From assembly GCF_002846555.1 (NCBI RefSeq), contig NZ_PJMS01000001.1, positions 5,918,455 through 5,982,454 of the forward strand: a stretch of DNA of 64,000 bases. Direction: 5' to 3'. This stretch comes from Aquimarina sp. MAR_2010_214. GTDB taxonomy: Bacteria > Bacteroidota > Bacteroidia > Flavobacteriales > Flavobacteriaceae. A program made the position numbers and the translations under genes. The notes beneath the pieces are model-generated. The model saw only the letters and a program-made list of their open reading frames with translations. It had not been told where the DNA came from and searched no databases. Within the stretch, counting starts at the first letter, position 1, and every line of letters begins with the position of its first letter. Shown one piece after another: positions 25,608-34,303 of this stretch.

Positions 25608-26611
25608 TATCTTAAAGGTTTTCTCCAGGAATTCGGCAGCTTTTTTGTTATTTCAATGTTTTGGAATTCTTTACTAGAACGAGACCCATGAGTCTTTACC
25701 CATTTGGCCATTTCTAAAAGCCCGGTTTCTAAATCTATATGTTTTTTGGGATTAAAAACGGTATCAAATTTTGAATGATTAGCATAAGCATGAGTCACTT
25801 CTTCCCGTTTTTCTAGTTGTTCTATATTTAGTTCTGATTGCATTGCATTACTTACTGCTATTGCCAGTTCTTTTACAGAGTATACTGCATCATTTCCTAT
25901 ATTAAAAACTGTATTATGTGCTTCGGGTATTGTTACCGAACTAGCAATATAAGGTGCAATATCATCAATATGTGTAAAAGCTCTTGTTTGCTTACCATCT
26001 CCAAAAATGGTTAACGGTTTATTTTCAAGAATTTGATTCATAAATATCCCAACAACATTACGATATTTATCTCCTATATTTTGATGTCTTCCGTATACAT
26101 TATGAGGTCTGAAAATAATATAATCCATACCAAACATCTTCTGTGCATTTATCAGGTCCAATTCTACAGCATACTTTGCTATTCCATAAGGATCTTCCGG
26201 TTGCGGAAATTGTGTTTCTACCAATGGCAATGTATTTGTCCCATAGACTGCAATAGAAGAGGTAAAAACAAAACATTTCACTTCATGAACTACCGATGCG
26301 TTAATCAAATTAACACTACCGATCAGGTTATTCTGATAGTTGAAATTTCTAATAAAATGGCTTAATCCTTCAGCTGCATAAGCAGCCAAATGATAGACAT
26401 AGGTGAACTTATACTTATCAAAAAGAGTATGTATTAAGGTAACGTCTAGTATCGAACCTTCATAAAATAGTGCTGCTGAGTTTATATTTTCCTTATCTCC
26501 TCCCGAAAGATCATCTAAAACGATAACCTGGTGATTTTGTTTTAGTAAATGATTAACCACATGCGAACCTATAAATCCTGCTCCGCCAGTTACAAGTGAA
26601 GTTATTTTCAC
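25607..26611 (-). CDS. NAD-dependent sugar epimerase/dehydratase (extended SDR)
   Basis: About 334 residues if started at GTG 26611, which gives MKITSLVTGGAGFIGSHVVN; a TTG at 26647 would add 12 residues that are not family-like. Features of the extended SDR family: the TGGAGFIG nucleotide site, VLDDLSGG, YHLAAYAAEGLS, FTSSIAVYG, and the active-site Tyr/Lys in DPYGIAKYAVE, then FRPHNVYGRHQN and FGDGKQTRAFTHIDD. It resembles UDP-glucose 4-epimerases of the GalE/WcaG type. The sugar substrate cannot be fixed from sequence. It is translationally coupled to the GT2 gene. Confidence 0.88.
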   Translation of the reverse strand: MKITSLVTGGAGFIGSHVVNHLLKQNHQVIVLDDLSGGDKENINSAALFYEGSILDVTLIHTLFDKYKFTYVYHLAAYAAEGLSHFIRNFNYQNNLIGSVNLINASVVHEVKCFVFTSSIAVYGTNTLPLVETQFPQPEDPYGIAKYAVELDLINAQKMFGMDYIIFRPHNVYGRHQNIGDKYRNVVGIFMNQILENKPLTIFGDGKQTRAFTHIDDIAPYIASSVTIPEAHNTVFNIGNDAVYSVKELAIAVSNAMQSELNIEQLEKREEVTHAYANHSKFDTVFNPKKHIDLETGLLEMAKWVKTHGSRSSKEFQNIEITKKLPNSWRKPLR

Positions 26612-26785
26612 ACGTTGAATTTTTTTAATGCTCGTTTCATTTGGCAAACCTACATAAATTGATCATATATGGTAGAGGTTTTGATTAAAATGAATTATTT
26701 TCTAGATCTGTAATAGAGTTTAACACAAACTTTCTGTTGTTTACATCCCCTATATAATAGGCTTTATAAACAGGTGCTAGTGATT

Positions 26786-27193
26786 TTAAAGCCTATAACG
26801 ATAATCTAATATGAGAAATGGTGTTATACGGGTATCCGGGAGTGATTCGATCAAGTCTTTTGTATCAGATCCTAGGCAATAATCTTCATTCAATAAAATA
26901 TTTTCATAAGTGACACACCCATCATCATCAGTAGTTTTTGTTGCTTTATCAATAATGATTTCAACATTCGTCAATGGTCTGTTTTTTGTATCTATAATTT
27001 TTAAAATAAGATTATTTGTAAGAAATTTTTCAGAAGAAATAGTACTTATAATCCTGTTGGTTTCTTCTATCTCTGTTTCTATTTCTATCTGTTCGGTGTC
27101 AAGTTTGGGCATGTCACTATCCCTTTTACAAGAATATAGAACAACTGCCCCTATTATCAGCAAACTAAGTAATTTATTTTTTTTCATAATCAT
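26786..27193 (-). CDS. Small lipoprotein with Ig-like/carboxypeptidase-regulatory-type domain
   Basis: About 135 residues from ATG 27193 (an upstream start would put 19 unlikely residues before the signal). Lipoprotein signal MIMKKNKLLSLLIIGAVVLY with Cys following (LYSC). After an acidic linker (DTEQIEIETEIEETN) a beta-rich segment follows, NNLILKIIDTKNRPLTNVEI then DKATKTTDDDGCVTYENILL, the shape of a carboxypeptidase-D regulatory/CNA-B-like module. I do not recognise a specific family. Flanked by cobL and the epimerase. Confidence 0.6.
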   Translation of the reverse strand: MIMKKNKLLSLLIIGAVVLYSCKRDSDMPKLDTEQIEIETEIEETNRIISTISSEKFLTNNLILKIIDTKNRPLTNVEIIIDKATKTTDDDGCVTYENILLNEDYCLGSDTKDLIESLPDTRITPFLILDYRYRL

Positions 27194-27318
27194 GTTCTTT
27201 TCCCAATACTTAGACACAAAAGTATACACTATATGAAGTGAAGAACACACTGGAAACCGTGAATTTGATTAAGAACAAGAAAACCAGATACTGAAAAAAA
27301 ATAGATTTCTATTTGGTT

Positions 27319-28506
27319 TTAGACCTTAACTTTTATCGCTTTAAGCATTGTAATTGGGTTATAATCATCAAGTGAGAATGTGGATTCTTCTACAATAGTA
27401 TACCCTATTTTGTTGCAACCTGCTTTAAAAGCTTGTACCGAGCTTTCTTTTACAGCATTGATCACTATACAGGTTTCATATTGTAAAATAGGAGTGATCT
27501 TTAGAAAAAGCTCTTCTAATCTGCCGCCGTGACCACCTATAAAAATTGCTTCAGGTTTTGCAAATTGAGTAAGATCCTGCTCAAAAAAATCTCCCATTAC
27601 AATTTGAATCCCAGGAGCTCCAAAACGTTTTTGGTTTTCTATCATAATTGCCTCACACTCCGGCCTTTTTTCAAAAGCAATGATATCTAAATCCCCATTT
27701 TTTAATTTAGCCTCGACACTAACAGATCCAGTACAAAAGCCGATATCCCATACTATATCAACATTAAGAATATCTAAATAATGCAAGGTCATTAATCGAA
27801 TAGGCATTTTGGTAATCATTTTAGGCCTGCCAGGTAAACCTTTAAAATCAGTGTCGCTTATACCAAAATCAATTTGACGATGCGCTGTTTTTTTTAGTAT
27901 AACACAATTCAGTGAGTGAAACTTCATTGTTGAAGCTTCCAATAAAGATAATTTCTGAAATTTTTCCTGTTCTCCTTCTATATCTTCGCCTACGATGATG
28001 TCATAATTATCATATCCATACTCCAATAGTCTTTTTGCAATGGTAGCTGGTTTTTTTTCTGAATCTGTAAGTACTCCTATACATTCTTTTTGTTGGATTA
28101 AGATAGCATCTAATGCTTCCCAGGTTCTTCCATGCACACTCACGGTTTGTAACTGGTTACTATTCAAACGCATTGCATTAGCCAATAATTGAATCGAACT
28201 AAAATAGGGAGTTGTTATGATTTCTGCATCTGGGTACTTATTTTTCAATGTATTCGAGAATCCATAAAACAGTGGGTTTCCAGAAGCAAAAACAATAATC
28301 GGTACTGCTGCTTTTTCATATGCCTCGAATACCTGACACATCGGAGATTGAATAGCTATCCATTGATGATCTTTGGGAAGATGGTCTTTGACCAATTCAT
28401 AGTGTCGTTTTCCTCCACTAAAAATAAGAGTATCCAGAATGTTCTGTTGTTGTTCTGTTGTAAAATCCGGGGTTTTATTTGCGATACCTATAATATGGAA
28501 GGTCAT
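27319..28506 (-). CDS. cobL: Precorrin-6Y C5,15-methyltransferase (decarboxylating) CobL (CbiE-CbiT)
   Basis: A 395-residue two-domain enzyme. The CbiE half (1 to about 205) has FHIIGIANKTPDFTTEQQQN, IVFASGNPLFYGFSNTLKNK, QTVSVHGRTWEAL and VGEDIEGEQEKFQ. The CbiT half starts near residue 210 with GLPGRPKMITKMPIRLMTLH and has the SAM-binding VDIVWDIGFCTGSVSVEAKL, IAFEKRPECEAIMIENQKRF and AIFIGGHGGRLEE. It methylates C5 and C15 and decarboxylates the C12 acetate. Full length. It lies downstream of the mobile mystery protein pair, which separates it from bluB and cobJ. Confidence 0.95.
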   Translation of the reverse strand: MTFHIIGIANKTPDFTTEQQQNILDTLIFSGGKRHYELVKDHLPKDHQWIAIQSPMCQVFEAYEKAAVPIIVFASGNPLFYGFSNTLKNKYPDAEIITTPYFSSIQLLANAMRLNSNQLQTVSVHGRTWEALDAILIQQKECIGVLTDSEKKPATIAKRLLEYGYDNYDIIVGEDIEGEQEKFQKLSLLEASTMKFHSLNCVILKKTAHRQIDFGISDTDFKGLPGRPKMITKMPIRLMTLHYLDILNVDIVWDIGFCTGSVSVEAKLKNGDLDIIAFEKRPECEAIMIENQKRFGAPGIQIVMGDFFEQDLTQFAKPEAIFIGGHGGRLEELFLKITPILQYETCIVINAVKESSVQAFKAGCNKIGYTIVEESTFSLDDYNPITMLKAIKVKV

Positions 28507-28568
28507 AGTATAACGTCTTTTGTATGATATGTTTGCATCCTGCCTGAGATGAATGTATATTGTTGGTT

Positions 28569-29165
28569 TTAGTTTTGAGCAAATTCAATTAAAGGGTTTA
28601 TATTTCCATTATCGGCTTCTCTTAATGTTGCTATGTAGTTTTTCCTTATTTCGTCTGCTTTAACCATATTTGACTGATGCCAAGTAAATATTTCTTCTCC
28701 AAAAACAGATTCCATTATTATGTCAGCCATCATTCTAGAATGTCTTCCGTTTCCATTAGGGAAACAATGAATTGTAACAATTCTATGTTTAAATCTAATT
28801 GAAATTTCTTCGGAGGAATACGTTTTGTTTTCTATCCAATATTTTGTGTCATCAATAAGGTTTTTTAACTCTATTCCAATTTGTGTCCATTTTATTCCTA
28901 TATTTTTCTCAGATTTCCTAAACTCACCTGCCCATTTCCAAATATCACCATACATCTTTTTATGTAGATCTTTTATAAACTTTTCTGACAATATTTTTTC
29001 AGGTTTCAAATTAGCATGAATAGTCCATTCAACTGCTTTTTCAATATTTAACTGCTCAAATTCATCTAATTCTTTTTGTGTTGTTATTGATTTTATTCTT
29101 AAACCTTCTTTTTCTTCTTCATTTATAGGAGTTTGTCCATTTGTATATTTTAATTTTAATCCCAT
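28569..29165 (-). CDS. Mobile mystery protein B (Fic-domain protein)
   Basis: A 198-residue Fic protein. The catalytic motif HCFPNGNGRHSR matches HPFxxGNGR with Cys in place of Pro, and the helix MYGDIWKWAGEFRKSEKNIG is typical of the mobile mystery protein B family. Fic enzymes transfer AMP or related groups to target proteins; the family is always paired with a small HTH protein and is often gained horizontally. Here it overlaps mobile mystery protein A by 10 bp. The target is unknown. Confidence 0.9.
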   Translation of the reverse strand: MGLKLKYTNGQTPINEEEKEGLRIKSITTQKELDEFEQLNIEKAVEWTIHANLKPEKILSEKFIKDLHKKMYGDIWKWAGEFRKSEKNIGIKWTQIGIELKNLIDDTKYWIENKTYSSEEISIRFKHRIVTIHCFPNGNGRHSRMMADIIMESVFGEEIFTWHQSNMVKADEIRKNYIATLREADNGNINPLIEFAQN

Positions 29166-29617
29166 AATGATTTTCTCATTTCTCTTTTTATTTCATTAGC
29201 CAAATCTGTAATTGATTCATTAATTTTTTCATCGCTTATTCCTTGATTTTCTAATTTCATATTCTGATTAGTTCTTAATACAATCTTTCGAGCCAGTTTT
29301 TCAGATTTTAAATTAACCAGATTGTCAATGGTTCCTTCTTTTGGGACAAATCCATATACAAATTTAAAGTCTATAGCTTCAGCTACTTCTTTTAATGAAT
29401 TGATTGATATTGTACCTTTGGCTTCACTTTCTTCAATTCTTTTTACACCTTGTCTAGTAATATTTAGTTTGGCTCCGAGTTGAGCCATAGTCATATTAAG
29501 GGTTGTACGGATAGTATTTATCCATCCTTTGTTTGGCATCAGTACCATTTCTGTTTTTTGAAACGGTTCCAACTTTTGGTCTAATTGCTCAATTAAAAGT
29601 TTTTTCTTATTTCTCAT
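29156..29617 (-). CDS. Mobile mystery protein A (HTH protein)
   Basis: A 153-residue DNA-binding protein from ATG 29617 (a TTG one codon earlier is also possible). It opens RNKKKLLIEQLDQKLEPFQK and has the HTH TLNMTMAQLGAKLNITRQGV followed by KRIEESEAKGTISINSLKEV, as in the mobile mystery protein A family. It probably regulates the Fic partner gene that overlaps its 3' end and may act as the antitoxin-like component. Repeats in its leader (29635-29712) are candidate operators. Confidence 0.88.
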   Translation of the reverse strand: MRNKKKLLIEQLDQKLEPFQKTEMVLMPNKGWINTIRTTLNMTMAQLGAKLNITRQGVKRIEESEAKGTISINSLKEVAEAIDFKFVYGFVPKEGTIDNLVNLKSEKLARKIVLRTNQNMKLENQGISDEKINESITDLANEIKREMRKSLWD

Positions 29618-29634
29618 CAATTGTAATTATTTAA

Positions 29635-29712
29635 GTTTACAAAATATTAAAAATGTAAATTTATATGTTTACAAAATTACAAAAAAATAAACTTGTATAT
29701 TTACTTTACAAA
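29635..29712 (-). promoter_or_regulatory. Promoter and repeated TTTACA/TGTAAA operator of the mystery A/B pair
   Basis: The AT-rich leader has several TTTACAAAA copies and two inverted pairs: TTTACA (29636-29641) with TGTAAA (29654-29659), and the latter with TTTACA at 29668-29673. On the minus strand TAATTTTG (29679-29672) matches the TAnnTTTG -7 box and overlaps the repeats. This arrangement fits autorepression by the HTH protein. Confidence 0.45.
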
Positions 29713-29760
29713 AGCATTTCAAATTAAGCCTTACAATATATTGTATGCGCTTAAAAAAAA

Positions 29761-30417
29761 CTAACCATATTTTTCCTGGATAACCACTTCTTTTTGAAGT
29801 TTTTTGCGATCCCATTTTTTTAGTTCTAATTCGGGTTGGTTATAAAACATGTCGGTATACCCAAAGCATAAATATCCTATCAATTGGTTTTTCTCTGGAG
29901 CTCCAAGTACTTGTTTTACTTTTTCGGGATCCAAAATACTCACCCATCCCATTCCTATATTTAAGGATCGTGCCATGAGCCACATATTTTGTATTGCACA
30001 AACTACACTGTATTTACCCATGTTAGGCATGCTTGTCTGCCCCAAAACAGGGCCTTCTGCAGGTTTATAAAACACTGCCATATTTAAAGGAGATTCTAAA
30101 ATCCCTTCTAGTTTAAGCTTAATGTATTCTTTTTGCTTTTCGTCTGTAAATTGAATTGCAGCACGTGCCGTTTCTTCAGAAAAAGTTTCTTTTACGGCTT
30201 GCTTCGTTTTTTGATCCCTGATCAATACAAATTCCCAGGGCTGTGAAAACCCTACCGAAGGGGCTGCCAATGCAGCTTCTATAATCCTATCAATTGATTC
30301 CTGAGATATGGGAGTATTTAAAAACCGATTCCCTCGAACATCCCTGCGATGCGCTATTATCTCTTCGAGCAATGTTTGCTCTTTATCGTCAAATATACGT
30401 TGCGGATGCTCTTTCAT
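29761..30417 (-). CDS. bluB: 5,6-dimethylbenzimidazole synthase BluB
   Basis: A 218-residue flavoenzyme of the nitroreductase fold. Motifs: IIAHRRDVRGNRFLNTPIS (flavin-binding Arg-rich loop), AALAAPSVGFSQPWEFVLIR, PNMGKYSVVCAIQNMWLMAR, GWVSILDPEKVKQVLGAP and LCFGYTDMFYNQPELE. BluB uses reduced FMN and O2 to turn flavin into dimethylbenzimidazole, the lower ligand of cobalamin, which indicates aerobic B12 synthesis. It starts 6 bp after the cobJ-cobH stop, so it is in the same operon. Confidence 0.95.
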   Translation of the reverse strand: MKEHPQRIFDDKEQTLLEEIIAHRRDVRGNRFLNTPISQESIDRIIEAALAAPSVGFSQPWEFVLIRDQKTKQAVKETFSEETARAAIQFTDEKQKEYIKLKLEGILESPLNMAVFYKPAEGPVLGQTSMPNMGKYSVVCAIQNMWLMARSLNIGMGWVSILDPEKVKQVLGAPEKNQLIGYLCFGYTDMFYNQPELELKKWDRKKLQKEVVIQEKYG

Positions 30418-30423
30418 TTGTTC

Positions 30424-31779
30424 TTATAATTTAGCTTCTTCTAATGTAAATGCTGCATTAACAATGGCTGCTGCAAAATTACTACCTCCCCGTTTTTCGG
30501 TAATTAATGCGTATGGAATATACGATATTGTTTTTAATCGTTCTTTAGATTCAATTACATTGATAAATCCTACTGGTGCCCCAATAACTCCTGTCGGGGA
30601 TAATATTCCCGCTTGAATCTGATCTGCAATCTCAATTAATGCCGTTGGTGCATTTCCTATAACAAATAATGCATTGGGATATTTTTTTGCAGCACGTTTT
30701 ATTCCTGCCTGTGTTCGTGTTAATCCTTCTTTTTCAGCAAGCTGAAGAGATTCTTTATCGTTTAACAAACAAATTACCTGATTGCCATATTTAGCGGTAT
30801 ACGCTTTTGTAATTCCTGCAGCTACCATGGTAACATCGGTTACTATCGTTCCTCCATTTATAAGGTAATCATGCCAGGTAGCAATTGCATGCTTAGACGT
30901 TTCCAGATAGTTTATATATTCAAAATCACCAGAAGTGTGAATACATCGTATAGCTGCCCATAATTCACCCTTTTCTAATGTATTTTGTGGAATATTATCC
31001 AATATTTCCCTAAAGCTGGCTTGTTGTATTTCTAATCCGGTTTCGGGTTTTCTGTTTAAATATCCTCTTGGAGTAATGAGATGGTCTTTATATCTAAAGG
31101 TTTGACTATTTCCTATTAACACCACACAAAACATATCTACCTCATCTACATTTAAATCTTCTAAAGTAGTGATTTTAATCTCTTCTTCTTCTCTCCCTAA
31201 TTGCTTACAAATTGCTACAGGTGTAGTTTTCGGTCTATATTTCAGATAAATATTTTTTAACGCTCCCAATTGCCAATAGCGTTTTTTACTTTTAGGATTA
31301 TATAGCCCTGTTACAAAATCTCCCATTGCCGCAGCATGGATACGTTTCTCTATTGTGGTCCATGGAGTCATTAAATCAGATAAAGAAATACAGCAAAAAT
31401 CATGTCCTAATACAGCTCCTAATTTACTACCTGCAGTAATAAAGGCCGAAATTCCCGGAACCGTTTCTACGGGAATATCTAATTCTTGCTCTGCAACTTT
31501 TTGGTATACAATAGATGCCATTGCATATATACTGGCATCACCAGAGCCAATAACAACAACATGTTCTCCTTCTAAAGCATGTTGTATTGCAATTTCTGCT
31601 CTTTTTTCTTCTTCACTCAACTCTTTACCTATACATAAGGCATCAGGACGTACTAAATGTTGTATAAATTGAAAATAATAGTGATATCCTATGATTACTG
31701 AAGCTTCTGAAATTGCCTGTGTAGCCATCGGAATGATATAGTTTGAATGCCCGGGGCCTAGCCCTACAACTTTGATCAT
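30424..31779 (-). CDS. cobJ: CobJ-CobH fusion: precorrin-3B C17-methyltransferase / precorrin-8X methylmutase
   Basis: A 451-residue fusion. Residues 1 to about 245 are CobJ/CbiH: VVGLGPGHSNYIIPMATQAI, VVIGSGDASIYAMASIVYQK, VETVPGISAFITAGSKLGAV, FVTGLYNPKSKKRYWQ, CVVLIGNSQTFRYKDHLITPRGY. From about residue 255 CobH/CbiC follows: GELWAAIRCIHTSGDFEYIN (the catalytic His region), GGTIVTDVTMVAAGITKAYT, FVIGNAPTALIEIADQI and GVIGAPVGFINVIESKERL. The first contracts the ring while methylating C17, the second moves the C11 methyl to C12. Its ATG overlaps the cobI stop (ATGA). Confidence 0.95.
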   Translation of the reverse strand: MIKVVGLGPGHSNYIIPMATQAISEASVIIGYHYYFQFIQHLVRPDALCIGKELSEEEKRAEIAIQHALEGEHVVVIGSGDASIYAMASIVYQKVAEQELDIPVETVPGISAFITAGSKLGAVLGHDFCCISLSDLMTPWTTIEKRIHAAAMGDFVTGLYNPKSKKRYWQLGALKNIYLKYRPKTTPVAICKQLGREEEEIKITTLEDLNVDEVDMFCVVLIGNSQTFRYKDHLITPRGYLNRKPETGLEIQQASFREILDNIPQNTLEKGELWAAIRCIHTSGDFEYINYLETSKHAIATWHDYLINGGTIVTDVTMVAAGITKAYTAKYGNQVICLLNDKESLQLAEKEGLTRTQAGIKRAAKKYPNALFVIGNAPTALIEIADQIQAGILSPTGVIGAPVGFINVIESKERLKTISYIPYALITEKRGGSNFAAAIVNAAFTLEEAKL

Positions 31780-32468
31780 TGTTTGATAATTAATAAAGAG
31801 AAATATGGAATTTCTCTATTGGTCAGAGTGGTTAAATCTGTTGTTATATATTCTTGATTGGTTCCTAAACGTTCACAATAATAACATTTCCAATCTTTCT
31901 GTACTAATTCTGATCGAAAATCATTCCATCCAGAACGTATTTTCATTAATATCACGGTATCAAATTCTAAAAAGTATTTAGAGATTTCTGCGATATTTTT
32001 TGCTCTCGGAACGATAGCGATTTTATCATTAAGTAAACTTAATGGTATTTGGTGTTGCGATGCGCCCAGTGAAAAAGAATTAATTCCCGGCACCAAAGAT
32101 ACTGGTAATTGCAATTCTTGAAGCGCTGTTAATATATACGAAAAAGAAGCATATAAGCTAATATCACCTTCGCATACAATCGCTATTTTTTTTCCAGAAC
32201 GATAGGCTTCTTCAATATCTTTTACGGTTGCTGCATATGTTTCTGAAGCTTCTTTACGGTCGTATGACATATTTAGGAAAAACCCTTTCAATTCTTTATG
32301 TCCTAGTCCGTGATATTTCAATATAGGATATACAAAGCTCTTTTTTTGATCTTTGCTAATAGACCCCGGATAAAAAATAAGATCGACTTCTTTTAATATT
32401 CGTAGTGCTTTAAGTGTAAGAAGTTCTGGGTCTCCTGGTCCTAAAGCTATTCCATAAATTGTATGCAA
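31776..32468 (-). CDS. cobI: Precorrin-2 C20-methyltransferase CobI/CbiL
   Basis: A 230-residue SAM-dependent methyltransferase: TIYGIALGPGDPELLTLKAL, FYPGSISKDQKKSFVYPILK, IAIVCEGDISLYASFSYIL, SLVPGINSFSLGASQHQIPL and the end YFSLLIIKQ. It adds the C20 methyl to (cobalt-)precorrin-2, the first dedicated step after the siroheme branch. The start is TTG at 32468, five bases after the adenosyltransferase stop; no ATG is available near it. It overlaps cobJ by 4 bp. Confidence 0.94.
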   Translation of the reverse strand: MHTIYGIALGPGDPELLTLKALRILKEVDLIFYPGSISKDQKKSFVYPILKYHGLGHKELKGFFLNMSYDRKEASETYAATVKDIEEAYRSGKKIAIVCEGDISLYASFSYILTALQELQLPVSLVPGINSFSLGASQHQIPLSLLNDKIAIVPRAKNIAEISKYFLEFDTVILMKIRSGWNDFRSELVQKDWKCYYCERLGTNQEYITTDLTTLTNREIPYFSLLIIKQ

Positions 32469-32473
32469 AACCG

Positions 32474-33058
32474 TTATGTTCTTTTCTTTTTTCTTTTATA
32501 TAAAAACAACTGCCATTTCTCTTCTGCTACCCCGGCTTTATCCATTTCTGCTCTGGCCATGGTGAAGAATAAGTCTGATAATCTATTAATATAGGCAACC
32601 ACATATTCTTCTACAGATTCTGGATCTTCATGCATTAAGGTAACTAATCTACGCTCACCTCTTCTGATTTGTGTTCTGCACACATGACATAATGCTGAAA
32701 TTTCATTCCCTCCAGGTAATAAAAAATAGTCAGATGGAGAACTAATATTAGCTTCCATATCATCCATCCATTGTTCACAAAAATCTGCTCCGTCTTTAGG
32801 TTTGGGGTTAGGGTTTTCTTTTTTAGAATCTGATGGCCTTGCGAGATGTGACATCATATCCATAAGGTCTTTTTGGATTTTATGAAGATTTGGTTGCCAC
32901 TCATGGTCATTATCTAATTTTGCACGTAGTAATCCAATAGTAGAATTCGCTTCATCCAAAGCTCCGTTACATTCTATACGTGCAGAATCTTTAAATTCTC
33001 TTTTTCCTCCAAAGACTCCAGTTTTACCTGTATCTCCTTTACGTGTATATATTTTCAA
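32474..33058 (-). CDS. PduO-type cob(I)alamin/cobyrinate adenosyltransferase
   Basis: A 194-residue protein of the PduO family: KIYTRKGDTGKTGVFGG (ATP-binding start), ECNGALDEANSTIGLLRAK, ALCHVCRTQIRRGERRLVTL and VAYINRLSDLFFTMARAEM. It transfers the 5'-deoxyadenosyl group from ATP to Co(I), acting as a trimer. It begins with TTG at 33058, which gives the canonical MKIYTRKGDTG. The insert ARPSDSKKENPNPKPKDGAD is longer than in short PduO proteins. The position between cobW and cobI fits salvage or synthesis. Confidence 0.93.
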   Translation of the reverse strand: MKIYTRKGDTGKTGVFGGKREFKDSARIECNGALDEANSTIGLLRAKLDNDHEWQPNLHKIQKDLMDMMSHLARPSDSKKENPNPKPKDGADFCEQWMDDMEANISSPSDYFLLPGGNEISALCHVCRTQIRRGERRLVTLMHEDPESVEEYVVAYINRLSDLFFTMARAEMDKAGVAEEKWQLFLYKRKKKRT

Positions 33059-33103
33059 GGGATTAAAATTTTAAATTAATACTGAAATCATGTCAATGAA
33101 TAG

Positions 33104-34195
33104 TTATACTCCTACCATCAGTTTTTCTTCTACTATCTCTTGAATCTTTTGCTCTTCGAGTTGTTCTCCGATAATCACTAATCGAGTAGCCTTGATTTCT
33201 CCATCGACCCATTTTCTATCAAAATAGTTTTCAAATCGATCTGCAACTCCCTGAACAATCATACGCATTGGTTTACCAGGCACATGGATAATTCCTTTAA
33301 TCCTGTAAATATGGTGTTCTGCGACCAGTGTCTTTAAATTTTTGATTAGAGTTTGCGGAGTATGAGGTGCTTTGATTTCTATCACAATAGAATTGATCGA
33401 ATCATCGTGATCGTGGTCGTGATGATGATGCCCATGCTCATCGTGATCATGATGATGGTGATGATGTTCTTCGTGATGAGAATGTTTGTCATCTACATGA
33501 TCTTCAGCTTTAGCATCAATCCCTAATAATACATCGGCAGGGACATTACCTTTTACTGCAGAAATCAATTTAATGTTGTCACCCACACGGTTCTGAATAA
33601 TATTGCTGACTTGATTATATTCTTCTGTATTAATTAAATCTGATTTGGTCATTATAATCAAATCTGCACAAGAAAGCTGATCTTCAAATAATTCTTCGAT
33701 AGAGGATTCGTGATCCAGGTTTTCATCATCTAATCGTTGCGACTGTACTTTATCACGGTCACATATTTCTCCTGTGGCCTGCCCTACACAATCTACCACA
33801 GTTATTACAGCATCTACAGTAATTTGTGGTTTCAAATCAGGCCAGTTAAAAGCTTTTAATAATGGCTTAGGTAATGCTAATCCAGAAGTTTCGATAATAA
33901 TATGGTCAATATCCTGTTTACGCTCCATCAATTGAAGCATGGTAGGCAAAAACTCCTCCTGTACTGTACAACAAAGGCATCCATTACTCAATTCTAATAT
34001 ATTTTCTTCTTCACATCCACAGTCATTACCTTTTAGAATTTCTCCATCCATTCCTAATTCTCCAAATTCATTAACGATTATTGCTAATCGTCTGCCGTTT
34101 GCATTTTTAGCAATTTGATGTATCAAAGTCGTTTTACCAGACCCCAAAAATCCTGTAATAATGGTTACAGGTATTTTTTGTGTGTTTAAAGCCAT
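33104..34195 (-). CDS. cobW: CobW/COG0523-family GTPase metallochaperone
   Basis: A 363-residue G3E GTPase. Motifs: Walker A TIITGFLGSGKTTLIHQIAK, IVNEFGELGMDGEIL, the metal-binding LELSNGCLCCTVQEEFLP (CxxC-type GCLCC), HIIIETSGLALPKPLL and MTKSDL. Between about residues 230 and 262 there is a remarkable stretch of His, Asp and Glu, rich in HHHHHHDHDEHGHHHHDHD, a likely metal store. The C-terminal domain ends VDGEIKATRLVIIGEQL. CobW-type proteins supply Co2+ (or Zn2+ in related clades). It heads the cobalamin operon but also stands next to a carbonic anhydrase gene, so zinc cannot be excluded. Confidence 0.9.
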   Translation of the reverse strand: MALNTQKIPVTIITGFLGSGKTTLIHQIAKNANGRRLAIIVNEFGELGMDGEILKGNDCGCEEENILELSNGCLCCTVQEEFLPTMLQLMERKQDIDHIIIETSGLALPKPLLKAFNWPDLKPQITVDAVITVVDCVGQATGEICDRDKVQSQRLDDENLDHESSIEELFEDQLSCADLIIMTKSDLINTEEYNQVSNIIQNRVGDNIKLISAVKGNVPADVLLGIDAKAEDHVDDKHSHHEEHHHHHHDHDEHGHHHHDHDHDDSINSIVIEIKAPHTPQTLIKNLKTLVAEHHIYRIKGIIHVPGKPMRMIVQGVADRFENYFDRKWVDGEIKATRLVIIGEQLEEQKIQEIVEEKLMVGV

Positions 34196-34220
34196 ATATT
34201 CTTATCAAAATGATTCCTAG

Positions 34221-34228
34221 CAAAACTA
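34221..34228 (-). promoter_or_regulatory. Putative -7 box of the cobW-cob operon
   Basis: On the minus strand TAGTTTTG fits TAnnTTTG, about 26 bp before the cobW ATG; a TTTG lies 24 bp further upstream. No cobalamin-riboswitch consensus is seen in the 108-bp leader. Single-motif evidence only. Confidence 0.35.
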
Positions 34229-34303
34229 TCTATTATAGATTAAAGGAAAAAACAAATTATGATATGTTTGTATAGTATTCTTGTTAGATACCGAATTTCA
34301 TAT

